The notes: a model not told the origin generated them from the sequence alone. Positions 8,557 to 17,028 are shown, counted from the first letter of the stretch. The stretch is DNA of 64,000 nucleotides from Bernardetia sp963719525 (GCA_963719525.1 CAVRCG010000004.1:620001-684000), one strand, 5' to 3'. Numbers and translations: made by a program.

Positions 8557-8862
8557 AACTTATTTCCAGTTCTGAATGAAGAAAAAGAATTTGTAGGAAT
8601 GATTATGCTAAACGATGTCAGGCAGTTAATTTTTGAACCTTCAAAATATGAAACTATTATTCTGCGTGATTTGATGCAACGCCCTTCCGAAATGATAGAA
8701 TATGGAGAAATGATGGATACAGTAATGAAAAAATTTGAAAGTAGTGAAGCGTGGAATTTACCAGTCATTAAAAAAGGAAAATACTTAGGTTTTGTATCCA
8801 AATCTACTATTTTGAATAAATATAGAGAAGGAATGCAAGAAGAAAATGAAGAAGTTTGGTAG
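8557..8862 (+). pseudogene. severed CBS-domain tail of the CLC channel
   Basis: In the same frame as the channel, immediately after the TGA at 8554-8556, the codons read NLFPVLNEEKEFVGMI and later LPVIKKGKYLGFVSKSTIL, the two halves of a regulatory CBS pair (nucleotide-binding Bateman module). An internal ATG at 8599 could only start a protein lacking half of CBS1. The simplest reading is one gene 7003-8862 broken by one base change (for example CGA to TGA). Confidence 0.75.
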
Positions 8863-8913
8863 GTTTTTGTATATTGATTCTTATATAATTACAAATAAAA
8901 TATAAATCAAGCT

Positions 8914-10770
8914 ATGCTCAAATCAATAAACATAAAAAACGTAGCGACCTACAATTCTAAAGGAGTTGAGTTTGATAATCTAAAGAAAATCAATTTTGTT
9001 TATGGTCTTAATGGAACAGGAAAAACTACGATTTCTAATTTTCTACAAAACCCTAATCAGTCAGAGTTTGCGAGTTGTTCTGCTGTCTGGAAAGAAAAAC
9101 CATTGCAAACACTTGTTTATAACAAAGAATTTAGAAAACAAAATTTTGGAAAAGGAAAGCTAAACGGAATTTTTACATTAGGAAAAGCCACAAAAGAACA
9201 GTTACAAGAAATTGAAAGTAAAAAAGAAATTCTACACAAAATAATACAAGAAGGAAAAGACAAAAGAACAACTCTAATTAAGTTAGAAGAAAGAAAAGAG
9301 CAAACAGAAATAGATTTTAGAGAAAAATGTTGGACAAAGCAGAGAAAATATAAAAACGTTTTCAAAGAAGCCTTTAGAGGAGCATCAAACAAAGAAAACT
9401 TCAAAAATAGAGTTGTAAAAGAATTTTATTCTACTAATTCTACGCTGTTACCATTAGAAGATTTGGAAGACAAAGCAAAAATTGTTTTTAATGTTTATGC
9501 TGATGTTCTTCCATCGATAAAGCTAAATTTGATGCTCATCAATAGCTTTAATGATATTGAAAATAATCCTATTTGGAAAAAAATAATTATCGGAAAATCT
9601 GATGTAGATATTGCTAATCTGATTCAAGAACTAAATATGAATGATTGGATTAATCAAGGAAAAAAATACTTGCAAGAAAACGAAACGTGTCCTTTTTGTC
9701 AGCAACAAACCATTACAGATAACTTCAAAAATCAATTAGAAAATTATTTTGATGAGAATTATTTGAAAGATATTGAAACATTACAAAATCTAAAAAAAGA
9801 ATATACCATTCTGACAAAGCAACTCATTGACCAACTTGACGAAATCGAAAATACTCAAAAAAAGAATAAAGATTCAAAATTAAACAAAAACAGATTTTCA
9901 ATTTATTTAAAAACATTAGTTTCTCAAAATGCCCACAACAACGAATTACTCAACATAAAGCTAAAAGAACCTAGTAGAAGTATTGAATTAATTTCGCTGC
10001 ACGAGCAGTTTGGTTTGATTGAAGATTTGATAGATGAAGCAAATAAAGAAACAAAAACTCATAATAATTTGATTGCTAACTATTCAAAAGAAAGAAATAG
10101 TCTAACAAATTCTGTTTGGAAATTTATTATCGAAGAGTTGAGAAGCGATTATGAACGCTATTTGAAGAAGACAAACGAAATAAGCAATCAATCAAAAATT
10201 CTGCATCAACAGAGAAATGAACAGTTGAAAGAGTATGAAAATATCAATAATCAGTTAGTCAAATTAAGTCAAGATACAACAGGAATTCAGACTACGATCA
10301 ATGAAATGAATGAATTATTGAAGAAATATAATTTTTTAGATATCGAAATTGTAGCTACAAATGAAAATGGTTTTTATCAAATAAAAAGACAAAATGGAGA
10401 ATTAGCAGAAGCTACATTAAGCGAAGGTGAAACTACTTTTCTTACCTTCATTTATTTCTTACAACTTACAAAAGGTGGAAATTCAGAACAGGCAGCAAAT
10501 AAAGAACGAATTGTAATCATCGACGACCCAATTTCAAATCTGGATAATAAAGCAGTTTCTGTAATAAGTTTTTTGATTAAGGAAATGATAATCGATTTGC
10601 TTGAAAGTGAAGGTAACATCAAACAAATTATTCTGCTGACTCACAACAGCATTTTCAGCAAAGAATTATCATCAAGCAAAGAACTAAAAGAGGAAAAAGA
10701 AAATACGTGTTTCTGGATTTTGAAGAAAAATAATAATGTTACCGAACTTCAAAATTTTTCGAAAAGGTAA
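8914..10770 (+). CDS. stand-alone AAA_13-type ATPase (RloC/PrrC-like ATPase, no nuclease tail)
   Basis: A 618-residue ABC/SMC-type ATPase of the AAA_13 group. Walker A GLNGTGKT is at residues 31-38; a long coiled-coil middle carries a CPFC zinc-hook-like pair at 259-262; the signature LSEGETTFLTF is near 502; Walker B IVIIDDP near 533 and the H-loop LLTHN near 575. RloC and PrrC use this ATPase to control a C-terminal anticodon nuclease; here the protein ends about 40 residues after the H-loop, so no such domain is fused. No partner gene adjoins. DNA- or phage-sensing defence is a plausible but unproven role. Confidence 0.8.
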   Translation: MLKSINIKNVATYNSKGVEFDNLKKINFVYGLNGTGKTTISNFLQNPNQSEFASCSAVWKEKPLQTLVYNKEFRKQNFGKGKLNGIFTLGKATKEQLQEIESKKEILHKIIQEGKDKRTTLIKLEERKEQTEIDFREKCWTKQRKYKNVFKEAFRGASNKENFKNRVVKEFYSTNSTLLPLEDLEDKAKIVFNVYADVLPSIKLNLMLINSFNDIENNPIWKKIIIGKSDVDIANLIQELNMNDWINQGKKYLQENETCPFCQQQTITDNFKNQLENYFDENYLKDIETLQNLKKEYTILTKQLIDQLDEIENTQKKNKDSKLNKNRFSIYLKTLVSQNAHNNELLNIKLKEPSRSIELISLHEQFGLIEDLIDEANKETKTHNNLIANYSKERNSLTNSVWKFIIEELRSDYERYLKKTNEISNQSKILHQQRNEQLKEYENINNQLVKLSQDTTGIQTTINEMNELLKKYNFLDIEIVATNENGFYQIKRQNGELAEATLSEGETTFLTFIYFLQLTKGGNSEQAANKERIVIIDDPISNLDNKAVSVISFLIKEMIIDLLESEGNIKQIILLTHNSIFSKELSSSKELKEEKENTCFWILKKNNNVTELQNFSKR

Positions 10771-10777
10771 ACAAAAT

Positions 10778-10862
10778 CCTCGTTGACGGTTCATACCTCA
10801 ACAACGGTTCAAACTATTCTATTTTCAGTCCACCGTCAACGAGATTACATCGTCGTTGAGGA
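10778..10862. repeat. inverted pair of related hairpins
   Basis: CTCGTTGACGGT (10780-10791) is perfectly inverted at 10832-10843 (ACCGTCAACGAG), interleaved with CCTCAACAACG (10797-10807) and its near-complement CGTCGTTGAGG (10851-10861). Each half also folds locally. A related single hairpin (CCTCGTTGACG...CTCAACGAAGG) occurs at 27190-27219. It sits between convergent genes and may terminate both. Confidence 0.55.
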
Positions 10863-10864
10863 AA

Positions 10865-11665
10865 TCACTTTACCAAAACCTCATCAAAACTACTCTTTAA
10901 ATTATTCAGATTATAATGTTTCATAGTCAGTCTATTTTTCAATGAATTCAAACCAAAATGAGAAGCGATTTGTGTCAAACTAACTGTTCCTCCGTGTGGA
11001 TCGTCCATCAAAATTTGTTCTCTAGCTGAAGCATTTTGCTTTTCTCCTCCTTTTACATGAAAGTGCCACAAAATTTGCGAAATGACATCTAATTTTTGTC
11101 CTTTTTTAAAATAAAACGCTGTCCATTCTTCAAACCATTCTTCTCTTTTTTCTGCTATTTCGGAAGTGTAGAGCGTTGCAGAAGACCAGATATAAGCAAA
11201 ATTTGTATCTACGTTTTTCTTGTATAATTTGTTTTCTTCTTCTACCCAACGGTATTCTGTCAGGGAAATAGAATTATTCTTTTCTCCTTCTTTTATGTTT
11301 TTACTCTGGTTTTTTTCAATCCAAATAAGCGTAAAAGATTCTATTTTATCAAAATCATAATTCTCAATTTCCTTTTCAGAATTTGCAGCCAAAAGTTCCA
11401 TCAAAATAATTCCTCTACTTTTCCGATAAGGCGTATTTCTGTTGTGTTTTTGAAAAGCACCATTCAGAAGACAAAGCGTTCGACCTTTATCTGTAATTCC
11501 GATCCACGAACCACCAGCATCTCCATCAACAGGACGAAGAATTTTTGTATTATTTAAAGTTGTAAAAGAAGGTAATTCAGAGTTTTTACGAGTTTTTTGT
11601 TCGTCCCTACTTGAAGTAAGAAGGAAATTTTTGTTTTCTAAAGGAACAAAAGTAAGTGTACACAT
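10865..11665 (-). CDS. NRDE (TANGO2-like) family protein
   Basis: The N-terminus MCTLTFVPLENKNFLLTSSRDE holds the family-defining NRDE-type motif (here SRDE) directly after an N-terminal Cys, and a GGSWIGITDKGRTLCLLNGA block follows near residue 50. The eukaryotic relative TANGO2 is linked to heme or lipid handling; bacterial function is unknown. Starting at ATG 11665 places Cys at position 2 as in the family; the upstream TTG (11671) would bury it. The protein is 266 residues, normal length. It is cytoplasmic and monocistronic, followed by the hairpin pair. Confidence 0.8.
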   Translation of the reverse strand: MCTLTFVPLENKNFLLTSSRDEQKTRKNSELPSFTTLNNTKILRPVDGDAGGSWIGITDKGRTLCLLNGAFQKHNRNTPYRKSRGIILMELLAANSEKEIENYDFDKIESFTLIWIEKNQSKNIKEGEKNNSISLTEYRWVEEENKLYKKNVDTNFAYIWSSATLYTSEIAEKREEWFEEWTAFYFKKGQKLDVISQILWHFHVKGGEKQNASAREQILMDDPHGGTVSLTQIASHFGLNSLKNRLTMKHYNLNNLKSSFDEVLVK

Positions 11666-11668
11666 AAA

Positions 11669-11718
11669 CAATTATGAATTATGAAATAATCAGCGTAGCT
11701 AATTAGAGATTACGAACA
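11669..11718. repeat. dispersed repeat with AATAATCAGCGTAGC core
   Basis: A 50-bp segment containing GAATTATGAAATAATCAGCG recurs almost unchanged at 62081-62130 upstream of the restriction-modification gene. In both places it lies just upstream of a minus-strand start codon. Nothing is coded in it. Confidence 0.55.
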
Positions 11719-11759
11719 GAATGATAAATTAGCAAACAAAAGTATCTACAAAAAATGGT

Positions 11760-11860
11760 ATTTCAAAAAGTATTTTCATTCTCCGTGTTCTCCGTAACTC
11801 TGTGTTCGAAAAATGTATTTCTGCCGTTGTTGGTGTTTTAGCGAAGCGACACCAACAACC
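11760..11860 (+). repeat. composite repeat A+B, copy 2
   Basis: Block A (CTCCGTGTTCTCCGTAACTC and flanks) followed by block B hairpin (GTTGTTGGTGT ... ACACCAACAAC) in the same order and orientation as at 2941-3062, with a shorter spacer. It lies at the 3' side of the minus-strand SRPBCC gene and could act as its terminator. Confidence 0.7.
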
Positions 11861-11866
11861 TAACAA

Positions 11867-12316
11867 TCACGAATTTTCATTTTCAAAAAACTTCCTATAA
11901 ACAGGACTTCTATATGCAAATTGCGCCCACATTCCAGGATAAATAATGGCATCTAAAACCTTTGAAGAAGTATAATAATCTATATCATCTATAATAATAC
12001 AATTATTTTCATCTACTTTTTTTATTCTGTGTTGGTGTTTCCACGTTTTGAGAGGAAAAGGCAAATCTTCGGCTGTGTCTATAAAATAAATTTCGGATTC
12101 TGTTTCGGCTTGTTCAACGATATAGGAAGTCCATTTTGAGCTATAAATCCCAAAATCTAACTCTAAATGCACTTCATCGCCAACCTTGCAGCCATCAAAA
12201 CGGTTGAGTTTGAGCTTAGGAAAAGGAGGACTAAGTTTTAAAAATAATTTTTCGGTAAAACCATTCCATACTTCTTCAGCAGAACGGTTAATTGGAGTTT
12301 CAACAGTTAATTTCAT
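11867..12316 (-). CDS. SRPBCC (START-like) ligand-binding protein
   Basis: A 149-residue protein of the SRPBCC superfamily, a helix-grip fold that binds hydrophobic ligands. The start MKLTVETPINRSAEEVWNGF is the classical first strand and helix; FPLKTWKHQHRI and DDIDYYTSS lie on later strands, and the C-terminal helix ends AQFAYRSPVYRKFFE. An upstream TTG (12331) gives five unconserved residues and was not used. Its ligand is unknown. It stands divergently from holB. Confidence 0.75.
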   Translation of the reverse strand: MKLTVETPINRSAEEVWNGFTEKLFLKLSPPFPKLKLNRFDGCKVGDEVHLELDFGIYSSKWTSYIVEQAETESEIYFIDTAEDLPFPLKTWKHQHRIKKVDENNCIIIDDIDYYTSSKVLDAIIYPGMWAQFAYRSPVYRKFFENENS

Positions 12317-12367
12317 AGCCAACAAAAGCAAATACTAAAGGAAAATGTTTTGTTATCTTTGTCAAAC

Positions 12368-12468
12368 GTAGCTGACAGTTTCCAACTGTCAGAGATTTAG
12401 AATTTGATTATTAAACTCTAAATAAAAATACATACATTTTATTCTGACAGTTGGAAACTGTCAGCTAC
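12368..12468. repeat. inverted pair of GTAG-headed hairpins (BIME-like)
   Basis: GTAG plus CTGACAGTT-TCC-AACTGTCAG at 12368-12392 is repeated in exact inverse orientation at 12444-12468, so the GTAG heads point outward with about 50 AT-rich bases between. This is the layout of a REP doublet (BIME). It occupies the space between the divergent SRPBCC and holB genes, downstream of a TATCTTTG promoter-like element at 12354-12361. Confidence 0.65.
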
Positions 12469-12488
12469 AGAATTAACTATTAAAATAA

Positions 12489-13595
12489 ATGCTTTTCTCT
12501 GAAATTTTAGGTTTAGACGACCTCAAAAAAACGCTTACTTCTGCCGTTCATAATAACCACGTAGCACATGCACAACTTTTTTTGGGTTATGAAGGAAGTG
12601 CAGGACTTTCTCTTGCATGGGCGTATGCGACTTTCTTGAATTGTGAAAACAAACAAGAAAATGATGCTTGTGGAAAGTGTAGTTCCTGTATTCGTTACAA
12701 AAAACTAATTCATCCAGATTTACATTTTGTCTTTCCGACAGCAAAAGCGAAAGCCTATAAAGAGCGTGAGGAATTTATGAAAGGGTGGAGAGAATTTTTA
12801 CCAAAACATACGTATCCAGTTTTACAAGATTGGTCAGATTTTTTGGAAACCGATGGAAAACAGTTTAGTATTTCGGTTTCAGAAAGCCGTTATATTTCAA
12901 AAATTTTATCTCTAAAAGCGTATGAAGGAGGTTATAAAATTATGATTTTGTGGTTGCCCGAATATATGAATGCCAGCGCAGCAAACGCACTTTTAAAAGG
13001 ATTGGAAGAGCCTCCAAACAAAACTATTTTTCTTTTGGTAACAGAAAAAACAGACAGAATGCTCGCTACTATTCTTTCTCGTTGTCAGCTTATCCAAATT
13101 CCTCGTTATTCGGATAAAGAAGTGAAGGAATATTTGACAAGTCAGAATATAAAAGAAGAAGAAGCCATAGAAATTGCTCCTTTAGTAGATGGAAATCTAA
13201 ATGAAGCGATGAAACTTAGTCAGCATACACAAAACAAAAATCAAGAGTGGTTTAGGGATTGGATGCGCCTTTGTTTCAAACACGATTATGCAGGTTTTGT
13301 TGCTCAAGCCGATTTGTTTCATAGCTTAGGAAAAGAAGGACAAAAAACGCTTCTGATGTATGCCTTAACTATTTTGAGAGAATCCTTGATTTCTAATTTT
13401 GGAACAGAAGAGCTTATCCGTACCGAATCCGAAACGCTAAAATTTGTGCAAAATTTTGCTAAAGTAATAGATGAAAGAAATATTTTTTCGTTGGTAGAAA
13501 AGATTGATGAAGCTTACTTTCACTTAGAAAGAAACGCTAATTCTAAAATTATCTTTATGGATCTGTCGGTTCAGATTGCTAGACTTTTGAGGTAA
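12489..13595 (+). CDS. holB: DNA polymerase III, delta-prime subunit
   Basis: A 368-residue clamp-loader subunit. The AAA+ domain begins GLDDLKKTLTSAVHNNHVAHAQLF; the P-loop region GYEGSAGLSLA lacks the GKT lysine, as expected for delta-prime, which does not hydrolyse ATP. The zinc module CENKQENDACGKCSSC (Cys 52, 61, 64, 67) and the sensor motif TILSRCQLI are present. It helps load the beta clamp at the replication fork. The last 27 bases, including the stop, are duplicated at 15418-15444, bracketing the two genes that follow. Confidence 0.9.
   Translation: MLFSEILGLDDLKKTLTSAVHNNHVAHAQLFLGYEGSAGLSLAWAYATFLNCENKQENDACGKCSSCIRYKKLIHPDLHFVFPTAKAKAYKEREEFMKGWREFLPKHTYPVLQDWSDFLETDGKQFSISVSESRYISKILSLKAYEGGYKIMILWLPEYMNASAANALLKGLEEPPNKTIFLLVTEKTDRMLATILSRCQLIQIPRYSDKEVKEYLTSQNIKEEEAIEIAPLVDGNLNEAMKLSQHTQNKNQEWFRDWMRLCFKHDYAGFVAQADLFHSLGKEGQKTLLMYALTILRESLISNFGTEELIRTESETLKFVQNFAKVIDERNIFSLVEKIDEAYFHLERNANSKIIFMDLSVQIARLLR
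13569..13595 (+). repeat. 27-bp direct repeat, left copy (holB 3' end)
   Basis: GTTCAGATTGCTAGACTTTT and the following GAGGTAA, encoding the last eight codons and stop of holB, recur exactly at 15418-15444 in non-coding sequence. The pair brackets a 1.8-kb, two-gene segment. Confidence 0.85.
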
Positions 13596-13660
13596 ACTAT
13601 TTTTGCCAGAAATGAAGATTATTACTTCAAATAATTCAATCCTTTTTTCGTTCTTTAATT

Positions 13661-14614
13661 ATGAAATATCTGCAAAATCTTTATTTTCCTACGGCTATTT
13701 TATTATTGCTACTTACTTTTTTTGGGTACAAGACTTTTTTTGATAGTCAATATTCTGAAACGGAAAAAGAAATTTTTGGCTATAATTATAATCAAAATAT
13801 AGGATTAAAGCAAGAATATACTGAACTAGCAGCAAGAGCATGGAGTAGTGTAGGAAGGCATTTTGAGGAAAGTGGAGTTGAAGAAAATAATGATGTAAAA
13901 AAAATACACACTCGTTTCAAGAAACAAAGAGATGAACTACAGAAAATTTATCAAGAAATTCATAATACCTATTTTGAAGAGCCGAGATTTGAGCTAGTCA
14001 AAGAAAAAGTAAAATCAAACCCCAAATATACAGAAGAGCGCACCGTCGTCGAATTTCCAAATTTGAAAGTCGTTACAGCCTTCAATGAATACGTGAAAAA
14101 AGTATCAGCTTTAGATTCTTCGCTTTTGAAGCGTTATCAAGATTTTGTATTTGAAGAAGGAATGAATAACGAAAAATTAGACAATTTTTATTTTGATACA
14201 GACGATTATTTGAGAGCTTTTCATTATTCTCGTTTTGAGGCACAACTCGCTACACTATATTATGAAGATGCAAAACTGCTTTCAAGAAAATATTTTCTTT
14301 TTCCTCTTGATTTGAAAGCCGAAGATATAAAAGTTGTGCCTTACGTGCATTACCAAAAAGGAAAAGAAAAACCGTATTATGTTACTACAATGAGTGTTAT
14401 TCCTTTTGACAAACAGAATACTCGTATCGTTTACCCAGAAAATATAGAAACTAAATTTGATGAGAATGGATTTATTATCGTTCCAAAAGAATTTAGAAAA
14501 GGAATACAACTATTTAGTGTAAAAATTCCAACTTTACTCAAAGGAGGAGATACTATTTTTTCTATCAAACAAGATTTTGACTACCTAAACAAGTATTATA
14601 AAGATGAAGAATAA
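13661..14614 (+). CDS. membrane-anchored hypothetical protein (first of a pair)
   Basis: A 317-residue protein with one N-terminal membrane helix (FPTAILLLLLTFFGYKTFF), then a long helical, charged domain of about residues 25-230 and a smaller strand-rich C-terminal part. The main body should be periplasmic. The stop overlaps the start of the next gene by 11 bases, so the two are translationally coupled and probably form a complex. Topology recalls GldM-like periplasmic proteins, but I see no sequence motif to support that name. A TATTTTTG promoter-like box lies at 13599-13606. The pair lies between 27-bp direct repeats, suggesting insertion after holB. Confidence 0.65.
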   Translation: MKYLQNLYFPTAILLLLLTFFGYKTFFDSQYSETEKEIFGYNYNQNIGLKQEYTELAARAWSSVGRHFEESGVEENNDVKKIHTRFKKQRDELQKIYQEIHNTYFEEPRFELVKEKVKSNPKYTEERTVVEFPNLKVVTAFNEYVKKVSALDSSLLKRYQDFVFEEGMNNEKLDNFYFDTDDYLRAFHYSRFEAQLATLYYEDAKLLSRKYFLFPLDLKAEDIKVVPYVHYQKGKEKPYYVTTMSVIPFDKQNTRIVYPENIETKFDENGFIIVPKEFRKGIQLFSVKIPTLLKGGDTIFSIKQDFDYLNKYYKDEE

Positions 14615-15356
14615 AGCTATATTTTCTGTTTCTCTTTGGGTATTAATAGGGATTTTTTGCTGCTCATACTTTTTCTTGAATGAGAAACAAGAGGAGAGAA
14701 ATATTAAATCACTTGAAAGAAGTAGTAATTTTTTGATACAGAAAAGTAAGAAAGTTTTTTTAGAAGAATTACATGAAGGAGAAACTCAGATGGCAGAAAC
14801 TGGCTACGACTCAAGAGACGTTAGTTTTTATGGCTCACTTCGGAAGAATCATGAACTTTCGGATTCTTTATACAAAACTGACAATTATAAGTGGATTTCA
14901 TTAAAAAAACATTTGAAAGATAGCTCTTATCAGAATATTATTTCTACTAAAAGTATAGAGTTACTAAACTATGAAAATCCTAACTCTTCATTCCTTCAAA
15001 AATTTCATAAAATGACTTTGTATAGAATATATAATCAAGTTCAGATAATAGAGTTTAGCCGAGTAAGCTACTGTAATTTTATTGTTTTTGATAAATTTTC
15101 AATCAATCTTGTTCCTTTAAGTCCAAAAATATTTTTACATTACTTTGATAATCCCAAGCTATTTTCTTTTCAACTCTATCAAAACAATCAACCCATAGAG
15201 AACCTATATTTTGATGTAGAAAAAGATACAACACTTTATTTTCAAATCCGAACAGATTATTATGCAAATGATACACTCAATAATATTAAAAACTACAAAC
15301 TCAAAATAAAAGCTGGACAGCGAAATGATTTTGAAGCAGAAGAAGTATTTTTGTAA
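14604..15356 (+). CDS. membrane-anchored hypothetical protein (second of a pair)
   Basis: A 250-residue protein with one N-terminal membrane helix (FSVSLWVLIGIFCCSYFFL), a helical region to about residue 150 and a C-terminal strand-rich part (residues 165-245). Organisation mirrors its upstream partner, but sequence identity is low. It begins inside the end of that gene (ATGAAGAATAA overlap). No family is recognised. The coupled pair is likely exported and membrane-tethered, facing the periplasm. Confidence 0.65.
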   Translation: MKNKAIFSVSLWVLIGIFCCSYFFLNEKQEERNIKSLERSSNFLIQKSKKVFLEELHEGETQMAETGYDSRDVSFYGSLRKNHELSDSLYKTDNYKWISLKKHLKDSSYQNIISTKSIELLNYENPNSSFLQKFHKMTLYRIYNQVQIIEFSRVSYCNFIVFDKFSINLVPLSPKIFLHYFDNPKLFSFQLYQNNQPIENLYFDVEKDTTLYFQIRTDYYANDTLNNIKNYKLKIKAGQRNDFEAEEVFL

Positions 15357-15417
15357 GAGTTATGTTAATTATTCTTCCTCAATTCCCAAAATAGAATTGT
15401 AAAATTCTGTTTTATCA

Positions 15418-15444
15418 GTTCAGATTGCTAGACTTTTGAGGTAA
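15418..15444 (+). repeat. 27-bp direct repeat, right copy
   Basis: Exact copy of the holB 3' end, lying 18 bases upstream of the next start codon. With the copy at 13569-13595 it marks the boundaries of an inserted or duplicated segment. Confidence 0.85.
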
Positions 15445-15461
15445 TTTTAAATTAAAACACT

Positions 15462-16049
15462 ATGAAATTTATATTCTCTTTATTGCTTTTTATGGCAATT
15501 TCTACTAATGTATTCTCTCAAACAAAACTCATCACGATTGACTTTTTAGATGCCATTGATGAGCAAGCAGTTTATGTAGATACGCTATTGGTTTACGAGC
15601 CAAAAACAGATAGCATAATTTTTTATTCAGATAATTTTCGTGGTAAAAGCCTAAAAATTCATTTAGATACTACTAAAAGCTATGAAGTTTTTGCAAGACC
15701 CAAATTTTTTAGTGAACAAGGTTATAATGAGTTTGAAGTTATTGACTTAAATATGGCTTCTGATTCTGTGACCTATTACATAGCCTATTTATTAGATGCT
15801 GGTCGTTATCACCCTATTCAATTTGGAACAAGCAACAAATCTGATAATCTTAGTGCAGATGCAACTCAACGTATAGAATGGGTAAATGAATGGATAAAAA
15901 GAAAGAAAAACGAAGGACACGAAATTACATTAAGATTAACAATTGAACGAAATGAAGCAGATACACTCAGTTCAAGTGATATACTTTTCGAAAAAAATAG
16001 AAAGTTTGCTTTTAGAAAAGCCGTACAAAGTAAAGGTGCATTACAATGA
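15462..16049 (+). CDS. secreted hypothetical protein, probably frameshifted at its 3' end
   Basis: A Sec signal peptide (MKFIFSLLLFMAISTNVFSQ) precedes a 175-residue mature region with strand-rich segments and no recognised domain. The last ten residues (AVQSKGALQ) look random, while the +1 frame continues as PYKVKVHYNESNFVIP and onward to a stop at 16158, resembling a normal beta-rich ending. Removing one A from AGAAAAGCC near 16014-16022 joins the two. The gene may therefore run 15462-16158 with one inserted base. In the arrangement before the putative insertion it would have followed holB directly. Confidence 0.6.
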   Translation: MKFIFSLLLFMAISTNVFSQTKLITIDFLDAIDEQAVYVDTLLVYEPKTDSIIFYSDNFRGKSLKIHLDTTKSYEVFARPKFFSEQGYNEFEVIDLNMASDSVTYYIAYLLDAGRYHPIQFGTSNKSDNLSADATQRIEWVNEWIKRKKNEGHEITLRLTIERNEADTLSSSDILFEKNRKFAFRKAVQSKGALQ

Positions 16050-16178
16050 GTCAAATTTTGTCATACCAACGATTGAATATTATTATGTTTGGCTTCGTGT
16101 AATAGATTATCCAACTAATAAGGAGTTTAGAGAAATAAAAACAAGGCATAAATTATAAGATTTATAAATAGTAAAATA

Positions 16179-16502
16179 TCAATCCACAAACGTTTCTTTC
16201 ATTATTTCCTTCACTTTTTTTATTGTTTTGGGTTCTAATGTTCCTATATTTTTTGTTATTCTAGTTTTATCTATGGTTCTAATTTGGTCGATTACAATGG
16301 AGTTTTTCTTGCCTTCTAAATCAAAAGAAATACGAGTAGGATAATTTTTGTTTTGCGAAGTAATAGGACAAATAACGATAGTTTTCAAATTGGTATTTAT
16401 CTCATTTGGAGAAATAATAACACAAGGACGAGTTTTTTTGATTTCACTTCCTACTGTCGGATTAAGATTAACGATTACTATTTCGTATTGATTATAATTC
16501 AT
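16179..16502 (-). CDS. mazF: MazF/PemK-type mRNA interferase toxin
   Basis: A 107-residue endoribonuclease of the CcdB/PemK fold. Family landmarks are visible: the first strands YEIVIVNLNPTVGSE, KKTRPCVIISP (active-site Arg of the family) and VICPITSQ (active-site Ser/Thr strand), and the C-terminal helix TIKKVKEIMKETF. It cleaves mRNA at short sequences when the antitoxin is degraded. It follows mazE by 53 bases on the same strand. Confidence 0.88.
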   Translation of the reverse strand: MNYNQYEIVIVNLNPTVGSEIKKTRPCVIISPNEINTNLKTIVICPITSQNKNYPTRISFDLEGKKNSIVIDQIRTIDKTRITKNIGTLEPKTIKKVKEIMKETFVD

Positions 16503-16555
16503 TTTTTTGAGTTGTGTTTTATTGTTCGATAATCTAAAATGACTTAATTTAAAGT

Positions 16556-16801
16556 TTAATCTAACTCCTCAAAATTTTCATCTTCAAAAATATCATCTAT
16601 CAATAATTCATCATCTCCATTTTTGTGCATTGCTTGAAAAGCCTTTTCCCAACCCTGACGAGGTTTTGTAATAGGCTTCATAATTATACAATCCTCTTCC
16701 AAAATAAGCTCTATTTTATCTGTAATCTGATATTTTTCCAAAAGCATTTTGTTCAAACGAATGCCTTTTGAGTTTCCAATCTGAACTACTGAAATTTGCA
16801 T
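16556..16801 (-). CDS. mazE: MazE/AbrB-type antitoxin
   Basis: An 81-residue antitoxin with a swapped-hairpin AbrB DNA-binding domain at the N-terminus (QIGNSKGIRLNKMLLEKY, ELILEEDCIIMKPI) and an acidic tail (DDIFEDENFEELD) that would block the toxin surface. It lies upstream of mazF in the same operon. The inverted repeat GTAATTAC-AAC-GTAATTAC, 26 bases upstream of its start, is a good candidate operator. Confidence 0.88.
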   Translation of the reverse strand: MQISVVQIGNSKGIRLNKMLLEKYQITDKIELILEEDCIIMKPITKPRQGWEKAFQAMHKNGDDELLIDDIFEDENFEELD

Positions 16802-16824
16802 AGTAATTTTATTTTTAGGTAAAT

Positions 16825-16856
16825 TTGTAATTACAACGTAATTACTTATACCTTTG
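16825..16856 (+). promoter_or_regulatory. promoter with an embedded operator-like palindrome
   Basis: TTG (16825-16827), a 21-base spacer and TACCTTTG (16849-16856) match the Bacteroidota promoter consensus and point towards the RING-like paralogs. The spacer contains GTAATTAC-AAC-GTAATTAC (16827-16845). The site lies between divergent mazE and the paralog cluster, so binding by MazE could repress both sides. Confidence 0.6.
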
Positions 16857-17028
16857 TTTTCTAAACTAGAATAGTTGAAATAAAATTTCCATCAAAACAC
16901 AAAAAATAGTTACATCGGTAACTATATCAGCATTGTTTTTATCAGAATCAGCAACTACAAAAGCCGTTTTAACGTATTTTATAATAGACAATATAGCCAC
17001 AAAAAAGATTACCAAAACGCTACTGATT

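Noticed and set aside
10797..10861. Pseudoknot RNA from interleaved inverted repeats
   Set aside because: Both halves also fold as simple hairpins and a related single hairpin exists at 27190, so a repeated hairpin is the simpler reading.
13661..15356. gldM and a partner because of one membrane helix and periplasmic domains
   Set aside because: No GldM motif is visible and length is shorter; only general topology agrees.
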